DNA of 64,000 bases from positions 1,860,001-1,924,000 of the forward strand of contig CP141893.1 of the NCBI GenBank assembly GCA_036871055.1, in the 5' to 3' direction. Each line of letters begins with the position of its first letter. Within the stretch, counting starts at the first letter, position 1. This document shows, piece by piece, positions 17,360 through 25,956 of the stretch. A model generated the notes under the pieces. The model was not told where the DNA came from. It did not search any database and saw nothing but the letters and a program-made list of their open reading frames with translations. The position numbers were made by a program, and so were the translations under genes. Origin of the DNA: Bisbaumannia sp015645095. Its GTDB lineage: Bacteria > Pseudomonadota > Gammaproteobacteria > Pseudomonadales > Halomonadaceae.

Positions 17360-18433
17360 TCAGGACTCCCTTGTCTCGAAGTCGATGCGCGGGTCCACCC
17401 ACACATAGGTGAGGTCGGAGATCAGCTTGAGGATCAGGCCGATCAGGGTATAGAGGAAGAGGGTGCCGAAGATCACCGGGTAGTCGCGCTGCATCACCGC
17501 CTCGAAGCCGAGCAGCCCCAGTCCCTCCAGGGAGAAGATCACCTCGATCAAGAGTGACCCGGTGAAGAAGATCCCCACCAGGGCCGCCGGCAGGCCGGCG
17601 ATGATGATCAGCATGGCGTTGCGGAACACATGGCCGTAGAGCACCTGGCGGTCGCTGGCCCCCTTGGCCCGGGCGGTCAGCACGTACTGCTTGTGGATCT
17701 CGTCGAGGAAGCTGTTCTTGGTGAGCATGGTCAGGGTGGCGAAGCTGCCGATGGTCAGGGCGGTGACCGGCAGCGCCAGGTGCCAGAAGTAGTCCACCAC
17801 CTTGCCCCAGGCGGAGAGCTGATCGAAGTCCGGGGAGGTCAGCCCGCGCAGCGGGAAGAGGTCCCAGTAGCTGCCGCCGGCGAAGAGCACGATCAGCAGG
17901 ATGGCGAACAGGAAGCCGGGGATGGCGTAGCCGATGATCACCAGCGACGAGCTCCAGATATCGAAGCGCGAGCCGTGGCGCAGGGCCTTGCGGATGCCCA
18001 GCGGAATCGAGATCAGATAGACCAGCAGGGTCGACCAGAGGCCGAGGGAGATCGACACCGGCAGCCGCTCGATGATCAGCTCCACCACCGGGCGGTCGCG
18101 GAAGAAACTGTCGCCGAAATCGAAGCGGGCGTAGTCGCCGACCAGCTGGAAGAAGCGCTCGTGGGCGGGGCGGTCGAAGCCGAACTGGGCCTCCAGCTGC
18201 TCGATGAACTGGGGGTCGATGCCCCGGGAGCCCCGGGACTCGTCCCGGGTGACGATCTCGGCGCCACCCATGTCGAGGCGGGTGCTGGCGCCGGCATCCA
18301 GCCCTTCGAAGCGCGCCATCAGCTGATCGATGGGGCCGCCCGGGGCGGCCTGCACGATCACGAAGTTGAGCAGCAGGATGCCCAGCAGGGTGGGAATCAT
18401 CAGCAGCAGGCGACGCAGGACGTAACTGGCCAT
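17360..18433 (-). CDS. yejB: Peptide ABC transporter permease YejB
   Basis: The 357-residue permease starts with the DppB-type signature (MASYVLRRLLLMIPTLLGILLLNF, shortened here to its first helix) and has six predicted membrane helices. The YejB-specific insertion with the GIDPQFIEQLEAQFGFDRP block precedes the transporter domain, and the EAA-like loop is at LTARAKGASDRQVLYGHVFRNA. It lies nine bases after yejA and four bases before yejE on the minus strand. Confidence 0.92.
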   Translation of the reverse strand: MASYVLRRLLLMIPTLLGILLLNFVIVQAAPGGPIDQLMARFEGLDAGASTRLDMGGAEIVTRDESRGSRGIDPQFIEQLEAQFGFDRPAHERFFQLVGDYARFDFGDSFFRDRPVVELIIERLPVSISLGLWSTLLVYLISIPLGIRKALRHGSRFDIWSSSLVIIGYAIPGFLFAILLIVLFAGGSYWDLFPLRGLTSPDFDQLSAWGKVVDYFWHLALPVTALTIGSFATLTMLTKNSFLDEIHKQYVLTARAKGASDRQVLYGHVFRNAMLIIIAGLPAALVGIFFTGSLLIEVIFSLEGLGLLGFEAVMQRDYPVIFGTLFLYTLIGLILKLISDLTYVWVDPRIDFETRES

Positions 18434-18442
18434 GGGGGCTCC

Positions 18443-20281
18443 TTAGCGGCCACGCTGGCGGCGGGTGATCTCGGCGGACTTTTCCGGGTCGACCCACCAG
18501 GCGGCGAAGTCGTTGCCGTAGCGGGGGAAGGGGTCGGGGTGGCCGAACTTGTCCCATAGCGCCAAGCGGGTCTCGCCGGAGTGGTAGTGGGGGATCACCG
18601 CGAAGCTCAGGCGCAGCACCCGATCCAGGGCCCGGGTATAGGCGATCAGTGCCTCGCGGCTCTCGGCGCGGATCAGTCCCTCCACCAGGGCGTCCACCGC
18701 CGGGTCGGCCAGCCCCATCAGGTTGCGGGCCAGGGGAATCTCCGCCGCCTCGCTGGTCCAGTAGCTGCGCTGCTCGTTGCCCGGGTTGTTGGACTGGGGG
18801 AACTGGGCGGTGACCATGTCGAAGTCGAAGCTGCGCAGCCGGTTGAGGTACTGGTTGACGTCGACGATGCGGATGCTGGTCTCCACCCCCAGGCGCGCCA
18901 TATTGCGCAGCATCGGCTGGGCGACCCGCTCCATGCCGGTATCGAAGAGCAGCATCTCCAGGCGCAGCGGCTCGCCGCTCTCGCCATGCACCAGGCGCCG
19001 GTCGCGATAGACATAGCCCGCCTCCAGCAGGAGGTCATGGGCCCGGCGCAGCCGCTCGCGCAGCGCCTCGGGCTCGGCCAGCGGCATCGGCTCGCTGAAG
19101 ACCCGCGGATCCAGGTGCTCGCGCAGCGGCTCCAGCAGGACCAGCTCCGCCGCGGAGGGCAGGCCGTCGGCGGCCAGCTCCGAGTTCTGGAAGGCGCTCT
19201 GGGTGCGTGCATAGCTGTCGTAGAAGAGGTTGGCGTTGAGCCAGGGGAAGTCGAAGGTGAGCGACAGGGCCTCGCGCACCCGCGGATCCTGGAAGCGCGC
19301 CTGGCGCAGGTTGAAGACATAGCCCTGGAGGGTGGCCGGGGTGCCGTCGGGGATGGTCAGGCGGCGCACCGAGCCGTCCCGGTAGGCGGGGAAGTCGTAG
19401 CCGGTGGCCCAGGTGGCGGCCCGGGCGTCGATGCGCAGGTCCAGGAGCCCCGCCTTGAAGGCCTCCATGGCGATGTCCCGGTCGCGGAAGTAGTCGTAGA
19501 CCAGGCGATCGATATTGTGGCGACCGCGATTGACCGGGAGATCCGCCCCCCAGTACGCCTCGACCCGCTCATAGACGATGCGCCGCCCGGGATCGACCCG
19601 GGCGATGCGGTAGGGGCCGGAACCCGGGTGGGGGGCCAGGTCGGGGCGGGTGAAGTCGCGCTGCTCCCAGTAATGCTGGGGGAGGATGGGCAGCTCGCCG
19701 ATGATCAGCGGCAGCTCCCGGGAGGCGTTCTCCACGAAGGTGAAGCGTACCCGATGGGTGTCGAGCACCTCGACGCCGCTCACCTCGGCGTAGTAGCTGC
19801 GGTAGCTGGGCGTGCCTTCCTCCATCAGCAGGGTGAAGCTGAAGGCCACGTCCTCGGCGGTGATCGGCTCGCCGTCGTGAAAGCGCGCCTCGGGGCGCAA
19901 CTGGTACTCGATCCAGCGTCGCTCCGGGTCGAGGGTCAGGCTTTCGGCAATCAGGCCATAGACGCTGAAGGGCTCGTCCGGGTTGGCGGTGGTCAGGCTG
20001 TCGTAGGTCTGGCCGAGGCCCGCCGCCGGGGTGCCGCGCAGGATAAAGGGGTTGGTGGAGTCGAAGCTGTCGCCCACGGCGGCGCGGGTCAGGCTGCCGC
20101 CCCGGGGGGCGTTCGGGTTCACATAACCGAAGTGCGAGAAGTCCGCCGGCAGCGCCGGCTCCCCATAGAGGGCCAGGCCGTGCGCCGCAGTGGGGCGCGG
20201 CTCCTGGGCCGCCAGGGCCGAGGCAAGCGTAAGACACAGCAGGCCGAGCAAGCCGGCGCGCAGCGTGGATATCCCTAACAT
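18443..20281 (-). CDS. yejA: Periplasmic peptide-binding protein YejA
   Basis: This 612-residue family 5 solute-binding protein delivers peptides to YejBEF. A signal peptide (LLGLLCLTLASALAAQ region) is followed by the ALYGEPALPADFSHFGYVNPNAPRGG entry block typical of YejA-type proteins and by the conserved FHDGEPITAEDVAFSF motif. The gene is first in yejABEF; the operon is intact and in the order known from E. coli. In enterobacteria this system takes up microcin C-like peptides and helps tolerate antimicrobial peptides. Confidence 0.92.
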   Translation of the reverse strand: MLGISTLRAGLLGLLCLTLASALAAQEPRPTAAHGLALYGEPALPADFSHFGYVNPNAPRGGSLTRAAVGDSFDSTNPFILRGTPAAGLGQTYDSLTTANPDEPFSVYGLIAESLTLDPERRWIEYQLRPEARFHDGEPITAEDVAFSFTLLMEEGTPSYRSYYAEVSGVEVLDTHRVRFTFVENASRELPLIIGELPILPQHYWEQRDFTRPDLAPHPGSGPYRIARVDPGRRIVYERVEAYWGADLPVNRGRHNIDRLVYDYFRDRDIAMEAFKAGLLDLRIDARAATWATGYDFPAYRDGSVRRLTIPDGTPATLQGYVFNLRQARFQDPRVREALSLTFDFPWLNANLFYDSYARTQSAFQNSELAADGLPSAAELVLLEPLREHLDPRVFSEPMPLAEPEALRERLRRAHDLLLEAGYVYRDRRLVHGESGEPLRLEMLLFDTGMERVAQPMLRNMARLGVETSIRIVDVNQYLNRLRSFDFDMVTAQFPQSNNPGNEQRSYWTSEAAEIPLARNLMGLADPAVDALVEGLIRAESREALIAYTRALDRVLRLSFAVIPHYHSGETRLALWDKFGHPDPFPRYGNDFAAWWVDPEKSAEITRRQRGR

Positions 20282-20384
20282 GATGACTCCCGAAAATGCG
20301 ACCGGGGCTAGTCTACCCGGAAGCGCGGCTCGGGGTCAGGGGGAAGGGTTAACGAAACCCCACACGGGTCGGGGGGCTGGTCGC

Positions 20385-20415
20385 AAAAAAGCCCCGGCGA
20401 AATCGCCGGGGCTTT
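20385..20415 (-). terminator. Rho-independent terminator after mltD
   Basis: A 10-bp stem (GCCCCGGCGA / TCGCCGGGGC) with a two-base loop (extendable by AT pairs) is followed on the minus strand by six T residues. It separates mltD from yejA. Confidence 0.85.
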
Positions 20416-20458
20416 GGGGAGGCGCTTAGCTACGCGAGTGGTGCCCTCGCGCAGGCGC

Positions 20459-21643
20459 TTAGCTGCGGTTGGCGGCCAGCTGCCGGGCCGGGACCCGCAG
20501 GGTCTGGCCGATCTGCAGGGTATCGCCGTTCAGGCCATTGCGGCTGCGCAGGGTCGAGACCGAGGTGGCATAGCGGGCGGCGATGGCGGAGAGGCTGTCG
20601 CCGCTGCGCACCACGTACTGCTGCCAGCCGCCGCTGCCGGCCAGGGCCGGTTCGCTGGGGGCCGGGCGAGTGAGTCGCGCCACCAGGCGCTCGGCGTTGT
20701 CGCTGGGGACCAGCAGCACCGGGCTATAGGCGGGATTGAGGCTGCCGTTGAGGACCCCGGGATTGAGGGCCGCCAGGGTCTCCTGGCTGACGCCGGCCAG
20801 GCGCGCGGCCTCGTTCAGTGCCAGGGGGCGCTCGACTTCGACCTTGGCGAAGGCCGGGGCATCGTCGATCTCCGGCAGGGCGACATGATAGCGCTCCGGA
20901 TCATCGATGATGGCGGCGATGGCCAGCAGCTTGGGCACGTAGTTCATGGTCTCGTTGGGCAGGCGCAGTTGCCAGTAGTCGCTGCTGGCCCCGGCGTTGC
21001 GGCGGGCGCGATTGACCGTGCCGGCGCCGGCGTTGTAGGCGGCCAACGAGAGGAAGAGGTCGCCGGCGTACCACTGCTCGGCCTGCTGCTCGATATAGTC
21101 CAGGGCGGCCCGGGTCGAGGCGACCACGTCCAGACGGCCGTCATACTGGCGGTTGCGGCGCAGCCCCAGGGAGTCGCCGGTGCGCGGCATGAACTGCCAC
21201 AGCCCGCGGGCCCCGCGATGGCTGCGGGCGCTGGGGTCGAAGGAGCTCTCGACGAAGGGGATCAGGGCGATCTCCGCGGGCAGGTCGCGATCCTGGAGCT
21301 GGTCGAGGATCCAGCTCAGCCAGGGGCGGGCTCGTTCGGTGATCTCCTCGATATTGTGGGGACTGGCACTGTAGTGGGTGATCCACTCCTGGACCCGGGG
21401 GTGGTCGATATGCTCCTGCCAGGCCAATTGGCTACGCAGGCGTTCCCAGGCATCGCTGGGCTGCGGCTGCAGGGCCAGGGCGTCCCAGAAGTGGCGGCCG
21501 TCCAGGGAGCGACTTTGGGTCTCTTCCGGCGCGGCCGACTGGCGCTTGGTCTGTTGGGTCTGGGCGCCGGCGGCGGCCAGCGATAGGCAGAGTAGGGTGG
21601 CCGCCAGGCCGAAGGCCAGGCGACGGTTGGTACGGTAGGTCAT
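20459..21643 (-). CDS. mltD: Membrane-bound lytic murein transglycosylase D with LysM
   Basis: The 394-residue exported enzyme cleaves peptidoglycan glycan strands to form 1,6-anhydromuropeptides. A signal sequence (FGLAATLLCLSLAAAGA) precedes the SLT domain, whose catalytic glutamate is E132 in IPFVESSFDP; the GLWQFMPRTG and AAYNAGAGTVNRA motifs complete the domain. A C-terminal LysM domain (VRSGDSLSAIAARYATS) binds glycan, and a weaker LysM-like segment (ARLAGVSQETLAALNPGV) precedes it. E. coli MltD is a lipoprotein, but I see no lipobox cysteine here. It is adjacent to gloB, as in E. coli. Confidence 0.92.
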   Translation of the reverse strand: MTYRTNRRLAFGLAATLLCLSLAAAGAQTQQTKRQSAAPEETQSRSLDGRHFWDALALQPQPSDAWERLRSQLAWQEHIDHPRVQEWITHYSASPHNIEEITERARPWLSWILDQLQDRDLPAEIALIPFVESSFDPSARSHRGARGLWQFMPRTGDSLGLRRNRQYDGRLDVVASTRAALDYIEQQAEQWYAGDLFLSLAAYNAGAGTVNRARRNAGASSDYWQLRLPNETMNYVPKLLAIAAIIDDPERYHVALPEIDDAPAFAKVEVERPLALNEAARLAGVSQETLAALNPGVLNGSLNPAYSPVLLVPSDNAERLVARLTRPAPSEPALAGSGGWQQYVVRSGDSLSAIAARYATSVSTLRSRNGLNGDTLQIGQTLRVPARQLAANRS

Positions 21644-21690
21644 CTAGGCGTGTCCTCGTGGGCGCGAAGATAGGGCGTCCATGGGCATCG

Positions 21691-22458
21691 TCAGAAGCGA
21701 TCCTTCCAGGATCGCAGGGTGGTAAAGGTCGTCAGTGCATCGCTCGCTTCGCCTTGTGCCGCCGCCTGGCGCTGCACGGCCGGGTCGGCGGCGCGCAGGA
21801 AGGGGTTGATGCGCAGTTCCTGTTCCAGGGTGCTGGGCAGGGTGGGGCGATCCAGGTCCCGGGCCTGCCGGCACTGGGCCAGGTAGGCCTCCAGGGCGGC
21901 ATTGTCGGGGTCGGCGGCCTTGGCGAAACGCAGATTCGCCAGGGTGTACTCGTGGGCGGCGAAGACCAGGGTCTCGGCGGGCAGGGCCGCGAGCCGGGAG
22001 AGCGAGTCGAACATCTGCTCGGCGCTGCCCTCGAAGAGCCGGCCGCAGCCTCCCGAGAAGAGGGTGTCGCCGCAGAACAGCAACGGCGGTACGCCGGGAG
22101 TAAAGAAGGCGATATGATCCAGGGTGTGGCCGGGAACCGCCATGACCTCGAAGCGGCGGCCCAGCACCCGGCACTCGTCGCCCTCGCCGAGGGGGGCGTC
22201 GATGCCCTGGATTCGCGGGTTGTGCGGACCATAGACCCGCGGCGCATAGCGCTGGGTCAGCTCCGCCAGGCCGCCGGTATGATCGGGGTGGTGATGGGTG
22301 ATCAGGACGGCATCGAGGCTCAGGCCATCCCGCTCCAGGGCCTCGATCACCGGTGCGGCATCGCCGGGATCGACCACGGCGGCGCGGGAGGTCGAATCTT
22401 CCCGCAAAAGCCAGATATAGTTGTCGTTAAAGGCAGGAATCGGTGTCACGCTCAACAT
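21691..22458 (-). CDS. gloB: Hydroxyacylglutathione hydrolase (glyoxalase II)
   Basis: The 255-residue metallo-beta-lactamase fold enzyme hydrolyses S-lactoylglutathione to lactate and glutathione, the last step of methylglyoxal detoxification. The metal-binding motif THHHPDH covers H55-H60, with later ligands in VPGHTLDH and in CGDTLFSGGCGR. The C-terminal HxxP-type region (INPFLRA) binds glutathione. ATG 22458 gives the usual MLSVTPIPAFNDNYIWL start; the longer open frame to 22581 is not conserved. It is divergent from the methyltransferase gene. Confidence 0.93.
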   Translation of the reverse strand: MLSVTPIPAFNDNYIWLLREDSTSRAAVVDPGDAAPVIEALERDGLSLDAVLITHHHPDHTGGLAELTQRYAPRVYGPHNPRIQGIDAPLGEGDECRVLGRRFEVMAVPGHTLDHIAFFTPGVPPLLFCGDTLFSGGCGRLFEGSAEQMFDSLSRLAALPAETLVFAAHEYTLANLRFAKAADPDNAALEAYLAQCRQARDLDRPTLPSTLEQELRINPFLRAADPAVQRQAAAQGEASDALTTFTTLRSWKDRF

Positions 22459-22654
22459 GGCATCGCCTTGCTCGCAGAAGCTGGGGGCGCCCAGGCAGGG
22501 GCTGGTCGCGCCGGTCAGGGTCACGGTCGGTATCGACGTCGGGCGTCGAGAGGCCAGTCCGCTCTCCTGTCGATGGCCCATGGTGCTTAAGTCAGGCGCT
22601 TAACGTCAGGGATCTGGCCCGCAAAATCGCACACTTTGGAGGCTTCGCCGCGCC

Positions 22655-23434
22655 GTGTCAAATTCGCATAAGACGATCTCATTGCCGGAACGGGTGCGCG
22701 AAGGGCGCCGTTTCTGGGCCTCGAAGCCCGGCGCCGCCCTGTGGCGGGCCGAGCGGGCCTGCCTCGGACCGGTCTGCGATGCGCTGCATGGGACCCATAG
22801 CCTGGAATTGAGCATGGCCCCCTCGCTCATCGATATGTGCCCGGTGCGCCACGCCATGCGCTGGGCGCCGACCCGGGAGCTGGCCGAGGGGCCCGCGACC
22901 CTGGTGTGCCAGCCGGATCGCCTGCCGCTGCCGGATGGCTGCCTGCAGCTGGTGGTCATCCACCACCTGCTGGAGGTGGTGGCGGACCCTCACCACCTGC
23001 TTCAGGAGGCGGCCCGGGTGACCGCCGATGGGGGGCGCCTGGTACTGATCGGCTGGTTGCCCCTGGGCCCGGCGGGGCTGACCCGGTTATGGTCCCGGCG
23101 TCGCCAGCGCCGACCCTGGGATGGCGCCTGGCGGGGCCCGGGGCGCCTCAGGGATTGGCTGACATTTGTCGACTTCGAGACCGAACGGATAGACTATTGC
23201 GGCTTTCATCTGCCGGGGGCCGCCCCCCGTAACGGTGGCCTGGAGGCCCTGGGGCGTCGGCATAATGTGCCCTTGGGCGACAGCTTCATGATCCGTGCCA
23301 GGCGACGCGCCATGCCGGCCCAGGTGCAGCGCCCACGCTTCAGCCTGGATGCGGCCCTGGGTGGCCACTCCCTGGGCTCGGCTACCCGGCTGACCCGTCA
23401 AACCCGCAGCGACAGGAAGATCGAGGTTGACTGA
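22655..23434 (+). CDS. Class I SAM-dependent methyltransferase (YafS-like)
   Basis: The product (about 259 residues) has a methyltransferase type 11 core: a post-motif aspartate region (PDRLPLPDGCLQLVVIHHLLEVV) and the motif ARVTADGGRLVLIGW. The place between gloB and rnhA is that of E. coli yafS, whose substrate is not known. GTG 22655 has TTTGGAGG about 12 bases upstream, a rather long spacing, so the true start is uncertain by a few codons. It overlaps rnhA by eight bases. Confidence 0.78.
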   Translation: MSNSHKTISLPERVREGRRFWASKPGAALWRAERACLGPVCDALHGTHSLELSMAPSLIDMCPVRHAMRWAPTRELAEGPATLVCQPDRLPLPDGCLQLVVIHHLLEVVADPHHLLQEAARVTADGGRLVLIGWLPLGPAGLTRLWSRRRQRRPWDGAWRGPGRLRDWLTFVDFETERIDYCGFHLPGAAPRNGGLEALGRRHNVPLGDSFMIRARRRAMPAQVQRPRFSLDAALGGHSLGSATRLTRQTRSDRKIEVD

Positions 23435-23900
23435 TTCCCCCCAGGCGCATCCCGCCGTCACCATCTATACCGACGGCGCCTGCCGCGGCAACCCGGGCCC
23501 CGGTGGCTGGGGTGCCGTGCTCAAGAGCGGTCCCCACGAGAAGACCCTCAACGGCTTCGAGGCCGAGACCACCAATAACCGCATGGAGCTGATGGCCGCC
23601 ATCATGGCCCTGCGTGAACTCAAGCGTCCCTGCCGGGTCGAGCTGTGGACCGACTCCCAGTACCTGCGCAAGGGGATCACCGAGTGGATCCATGGCTGGC
23701 GCAAGCGCGGCTGGAAGACCGCCGCCAAGCAGCCGGTGAAGAATGCCGAGCTGTGGCGCGCGCTGCTGGCCGAGAGCGAGCGCCACGAGGTGGCCTGGCA
23801 CTGGGTCAAGGGCCATAGCGGCCACCCCGGTAACGAGCAGGCCGATAGCCTGGCCAACGAAGCCATCGATGCGGCCCAGGCCGTCCACCAGGGAGACTGA
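23427..23900 (+). CDS. rnhA: Ribonuclease HI
   Basis: The 157-residue enzyme degrades the RNA strand of RNA-DNA hybrids. All four catalytic acids are visible: D16 (YTDGACRGNPG), E54 (NNRMEL), D76 (TDSQYL) and the aspartate in NEQADSLA, plus the histidine loop GHSGHPGNE. The start is TTG 23427 with a GGAAGATCGAGG ribosome site, overlapping the methyltransferase stop. It is two bases from dnaQ on the same strand; in E. coli rnhA and dnaQ are adjacent but divergent. Confidence 0.95.
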   Translation: MTDSPQAHPAVTIYTDGACRGNPGPGGWGAVLKSGPHEKTLNGFEAETTNNRMELMAAIMALRELKRPCRVELWTDSQYLRKGITEWIHGWRKRGWKTAAKQPVKNAELWRALLAESERHEVAWHWVKGHSGHPGNEQADSLANEAIDAAQAVHQGD

Positions 23901-23902
23901 GC

Positions 23903-24658
23903 ATGCGCCAGATCGTATTGGATACCGAGACCACCGGCATCGATCCCAAGGAAGGCCACCGGCTGATCGAGATCGGCTGCGTGGAGATGATCAACCGCCG
24001 CTTCACCGGGCGCACCTACCACCAGTACATCAACCCGGAACGGGAGATCGAGGCGGAGGCCATCGAGGTCCACGGCATCACCAACGAGCGGGTCGCCAAT
24101 GAGCCGCGTTTCGCCGAGGTGGCCGATGCCTTCTGGGAGTTCATTCGCGGCGCCGAGTTGGTGATCCATAACGCCGCCTTCGACGTGGGCTTTATCGACC
24201 ACGAGTTTGGCCGGCTCAATCAGCAGCGGGGCGAGCCGCGCCTGGGGCCGGTGGCCGAGCATTGCGGCATCCTCGATACCCTCTTGATGGCTCGGGAGAA
24301 GCACCCGGGGCAGCGCAATAACCTGGATGCCCTGTGCAAGCGTTACGAGATCGACAACGGTCGCCGGGTCCTTCACGGCGCCCTGCTGGACGCGGAGATC
24401 CTCGCCGAGGTCTATCTGGCCATGACCGGGGGCCAGACCGCCCTGATCCTCGACGCCAGTGGCGAGGAGGACGGGGAGAGTGCCCAGGCGGGAAGCACGG
24501 GAGGCATCCGGCGTCTCTCGGCTCAGCGGCCACGGCTGTCGGTGGTGCCGCCTAGCGAGGCGGAGCTGGCCGCCCACCAGGCCAAGCTGGCGGCGATTCG
24601 CCAGACCGCCGGGGAGTGCGTCTGGGATCGTCTGGAGGGCGGCGATGTTTCGTCGTGA
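23903..24658 (+). CDS. dnaQ: DNA polymerase III epsilon subunit (3'-5' proofreading exonuclease)
   Basis: The 251-residue protein begins MRQIVLDTETTG, which is exonuclease motif I with acids D7 and E9; motif II is in HNAAFDVGFIDHE and motif III in HGALLDAEILAEVY. The last 60 residues form the flexible tail that contacts the alpha subunit. It proofreads replication errors in the replisome core. The nudC start lies inside its last codons. Confidence 0.95.
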   Translation: MRQIVLDTETTGIDPKEGHRLIEIGCVEMINRRFTGRTYHQYINPEREIEAEAIEVHGITNERVANEPRFAEVADAFWEFIRGAELVIHNAAFDVGFIDHEFGRLNQQRGEPRLGPVAEHCGILDTLLMAREKHPGQRNNLDALCKRYEIDNGRRVLHGALLDAEILAEVYLAMTGGQTALILDASGEEDGESAQAGSTGGIRRLSAQRPRLSVVPPSEAELAAHQAKLAAIRQTAGECVWDRLEGGDVSS

Positions 24659-25415
24659 TCGCCCCCAGGGCGTAAGCGAGGGGCACCTGGTGCGCCTGGC
24701 CCGGGGGCGGATCGCCCCCGGAGACGACGAGGGCATCCTGCAGTCGCCGGCTCCCTGGCCGGAGGACGCCATTCCACTCGGCTACTGGCGGGAGGAACCG
24801 GTGGCCCTGGTGCTGGAGGGCGACGCGGAGGATGCCTGGCCGGATGGTCGCGGCTGGCTGGCGCGCCTGCCGGAATCCCATTTCGGCCTGCTCTCCACTG
24901 CCCTGCAGGTGGGGCACTGGTACCGGGATCATCGCTACTGCGGGCGCTGTGGCCACGTGGCCCAGCCCCTGGAGCACGAGTTTGCCATGGCCTGCCCAGG
25001 CTGTGGGCATCGCAACTATCCGCGCATCTCGCCGTGCATCATCACCCTGGTGACCCATGGCGACGAACTGTTGTTGGCGCGCAGCCCACGCTTTCCGCCG
25101 GGACGCTACTCGACCCTGGCGGGCTTTATCGAGGCGGGGGAGTCGGCGGAGGAGGCAGTGCGCCGAGAGATCTTCGAGGAGGTGGGGCTTGCCGTGGGGC
25201 GGGTCGACTACTTCAAGAGCCAGGCCTGGCCCTTCCCCCATGCCCTGATGCTGGCGTTCTTCGCCGAGGCGGCCAGCCGACGGATCCGCATCGATGGGGA
25301 GGAGATCGTCGATGCGGCCTGGTTCACGCCGCGGCACCTGCCGCAGCTGCCGCCCCTCTACTCGATTTCTCGGGCGCTGATCGAGACCCATCTCAAGGCG
25401 GTGGGCGGGCGGTAG
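24645..25415 (+). CDS. nudC: NAD+ diphosphatase / RNA NAD-decapping enzyme NudC
   Basis: The 256-residue protein has a zinc ribbon (CGRCGH ... CPGCGH), a Nudix box (GFIEAGESAEEAVRREIFEEVG) that falls just after it, and the NudC-specific SQAWPFP motif that binds the nicotinamide nucleotide. The family hydrolyses NADH to NMNH and AMP and removes NAD caps from RNA. ATG 24645 has GGAGGGC about six bases before it and overlaps dnaQ by 14 bases; a longer open frame upstream lies inside dnaQ and is not credible. Confidence 0.93.
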   Translation: MFRRDRPQGVSEGHLVRLARGRIAPGDDEGILQSPAPWPEDAIPLGYWREEPVALVLEGDAEDAWPDGRGWLARLPESHFGLLSTALQVGHWYRDHRYCGRCGHVAQPLEHEFAMACPGCGHRNYPRISPCIITLVTHGDELLLARSPRFPPGRYSTLAGFIEAGESAEEAVRREIFEEVGLAVGRVDYFKSQAWPFPHALMLAFFAEAASRRIRIDGEEIVDAAWFTPRHLPQLPPLYSISRALIETHLKAVGGR

Positions 25416-25446
25416 GTCGGATACGCCGCAGGCGCCTTCGACATTC

Positions 25447-25473
25447 GAGGGGGCCGGTCAGGCGCGCCCCCTC
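25447..25473. terminator. Hairpin between convergent nudC and SCP2 genes
   Basis: GAGGGGGC and GCCCCCTC form a perfect 8-bp stem with an 11-base loop midway between the two converging genes. The bases just before it (about 25415-25440) have a GTCGGATACGCCGCAGGCGCC motif part reminiscent of enterobacterial REP sequences, but I see only one copy. Confidence 0.45.
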
Positions 25474-25502
25474 GGAGGGACGGTGGGGGCGGGTCTTGGG
25501 GT

Positions 25503-25814
25503 TCAGCCCTTGGGAAAGAGGCTGGTCAGGCGGGTGGCCAGCATCACATTGCCCGTCGCCTTGAGCTTACCGGTCATAAAGGCGGTCATACCGTTGATCT
25601 CGCCGCTCATCACCCCCTTGAGGGTGTCGGTGGAGAGGCTCAGGGTGACGGAGGGGTCGTCATGCTCCCCTTGCTGGATATCGAGGGCGCCATCCTTGAC
25701 CGCCAGGTAGTAGTTGTCGGTGTCGCTGAAGTTGAACTGGAAGACGTCGTCCATGCCCTGGGCGGCGCTGGCATCGAAACGGGACTGCAGCTTGTCGATA
25801 AGGGGGTTGCTCAT
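25503..25814 (-). CDS. SCP2 sterol-binding domain protein
   Basis: The 103-residue product consists of a single SCP2 fold, ending in the typical DPSVTLSLSTDTLKGVMSGE and FMTGKLKATGNVMLATRL blocks. SCP2 domains bind hydrophobic ligands such as acyl chains or quinone precursors; bacterial stand-alone members are mostly uncharacterised. ATG 25814 was chosen because homologues start at MSNPLIDKLQ; the open frame upstream is unconserved. Confidence 0.85.
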   Translation of the reverse strand: MSNPLIDKLQSRFDASAAQGMDDVFQFNFSDTDNYYLAVKDGALDIQQGEHDDPSVTLSLSTDTLKGVMSGEINGMTAFMTGKLKATGNVMLATRLTSLFPKG

Positions 25815-25956
25815 GGGAAATCCTGTCAGGGTCGTGGAGAGTAGCGAATCGAGCATATTTAAAACATTTGTTTGAATCAAGCGCAATCGGCAATGCCATC
25901 CGCCAAGCAGGGGAGTCCCTCCGTCAGGGGGCTCGGGAGCAAGCAAGGAGAGTCAG

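Noticed and set aside
18581..20278. A 565-codon plus-strand open frame opposite yejA
   Set aside because: Shadow of yejA, with no start signal and no recognisable domain.
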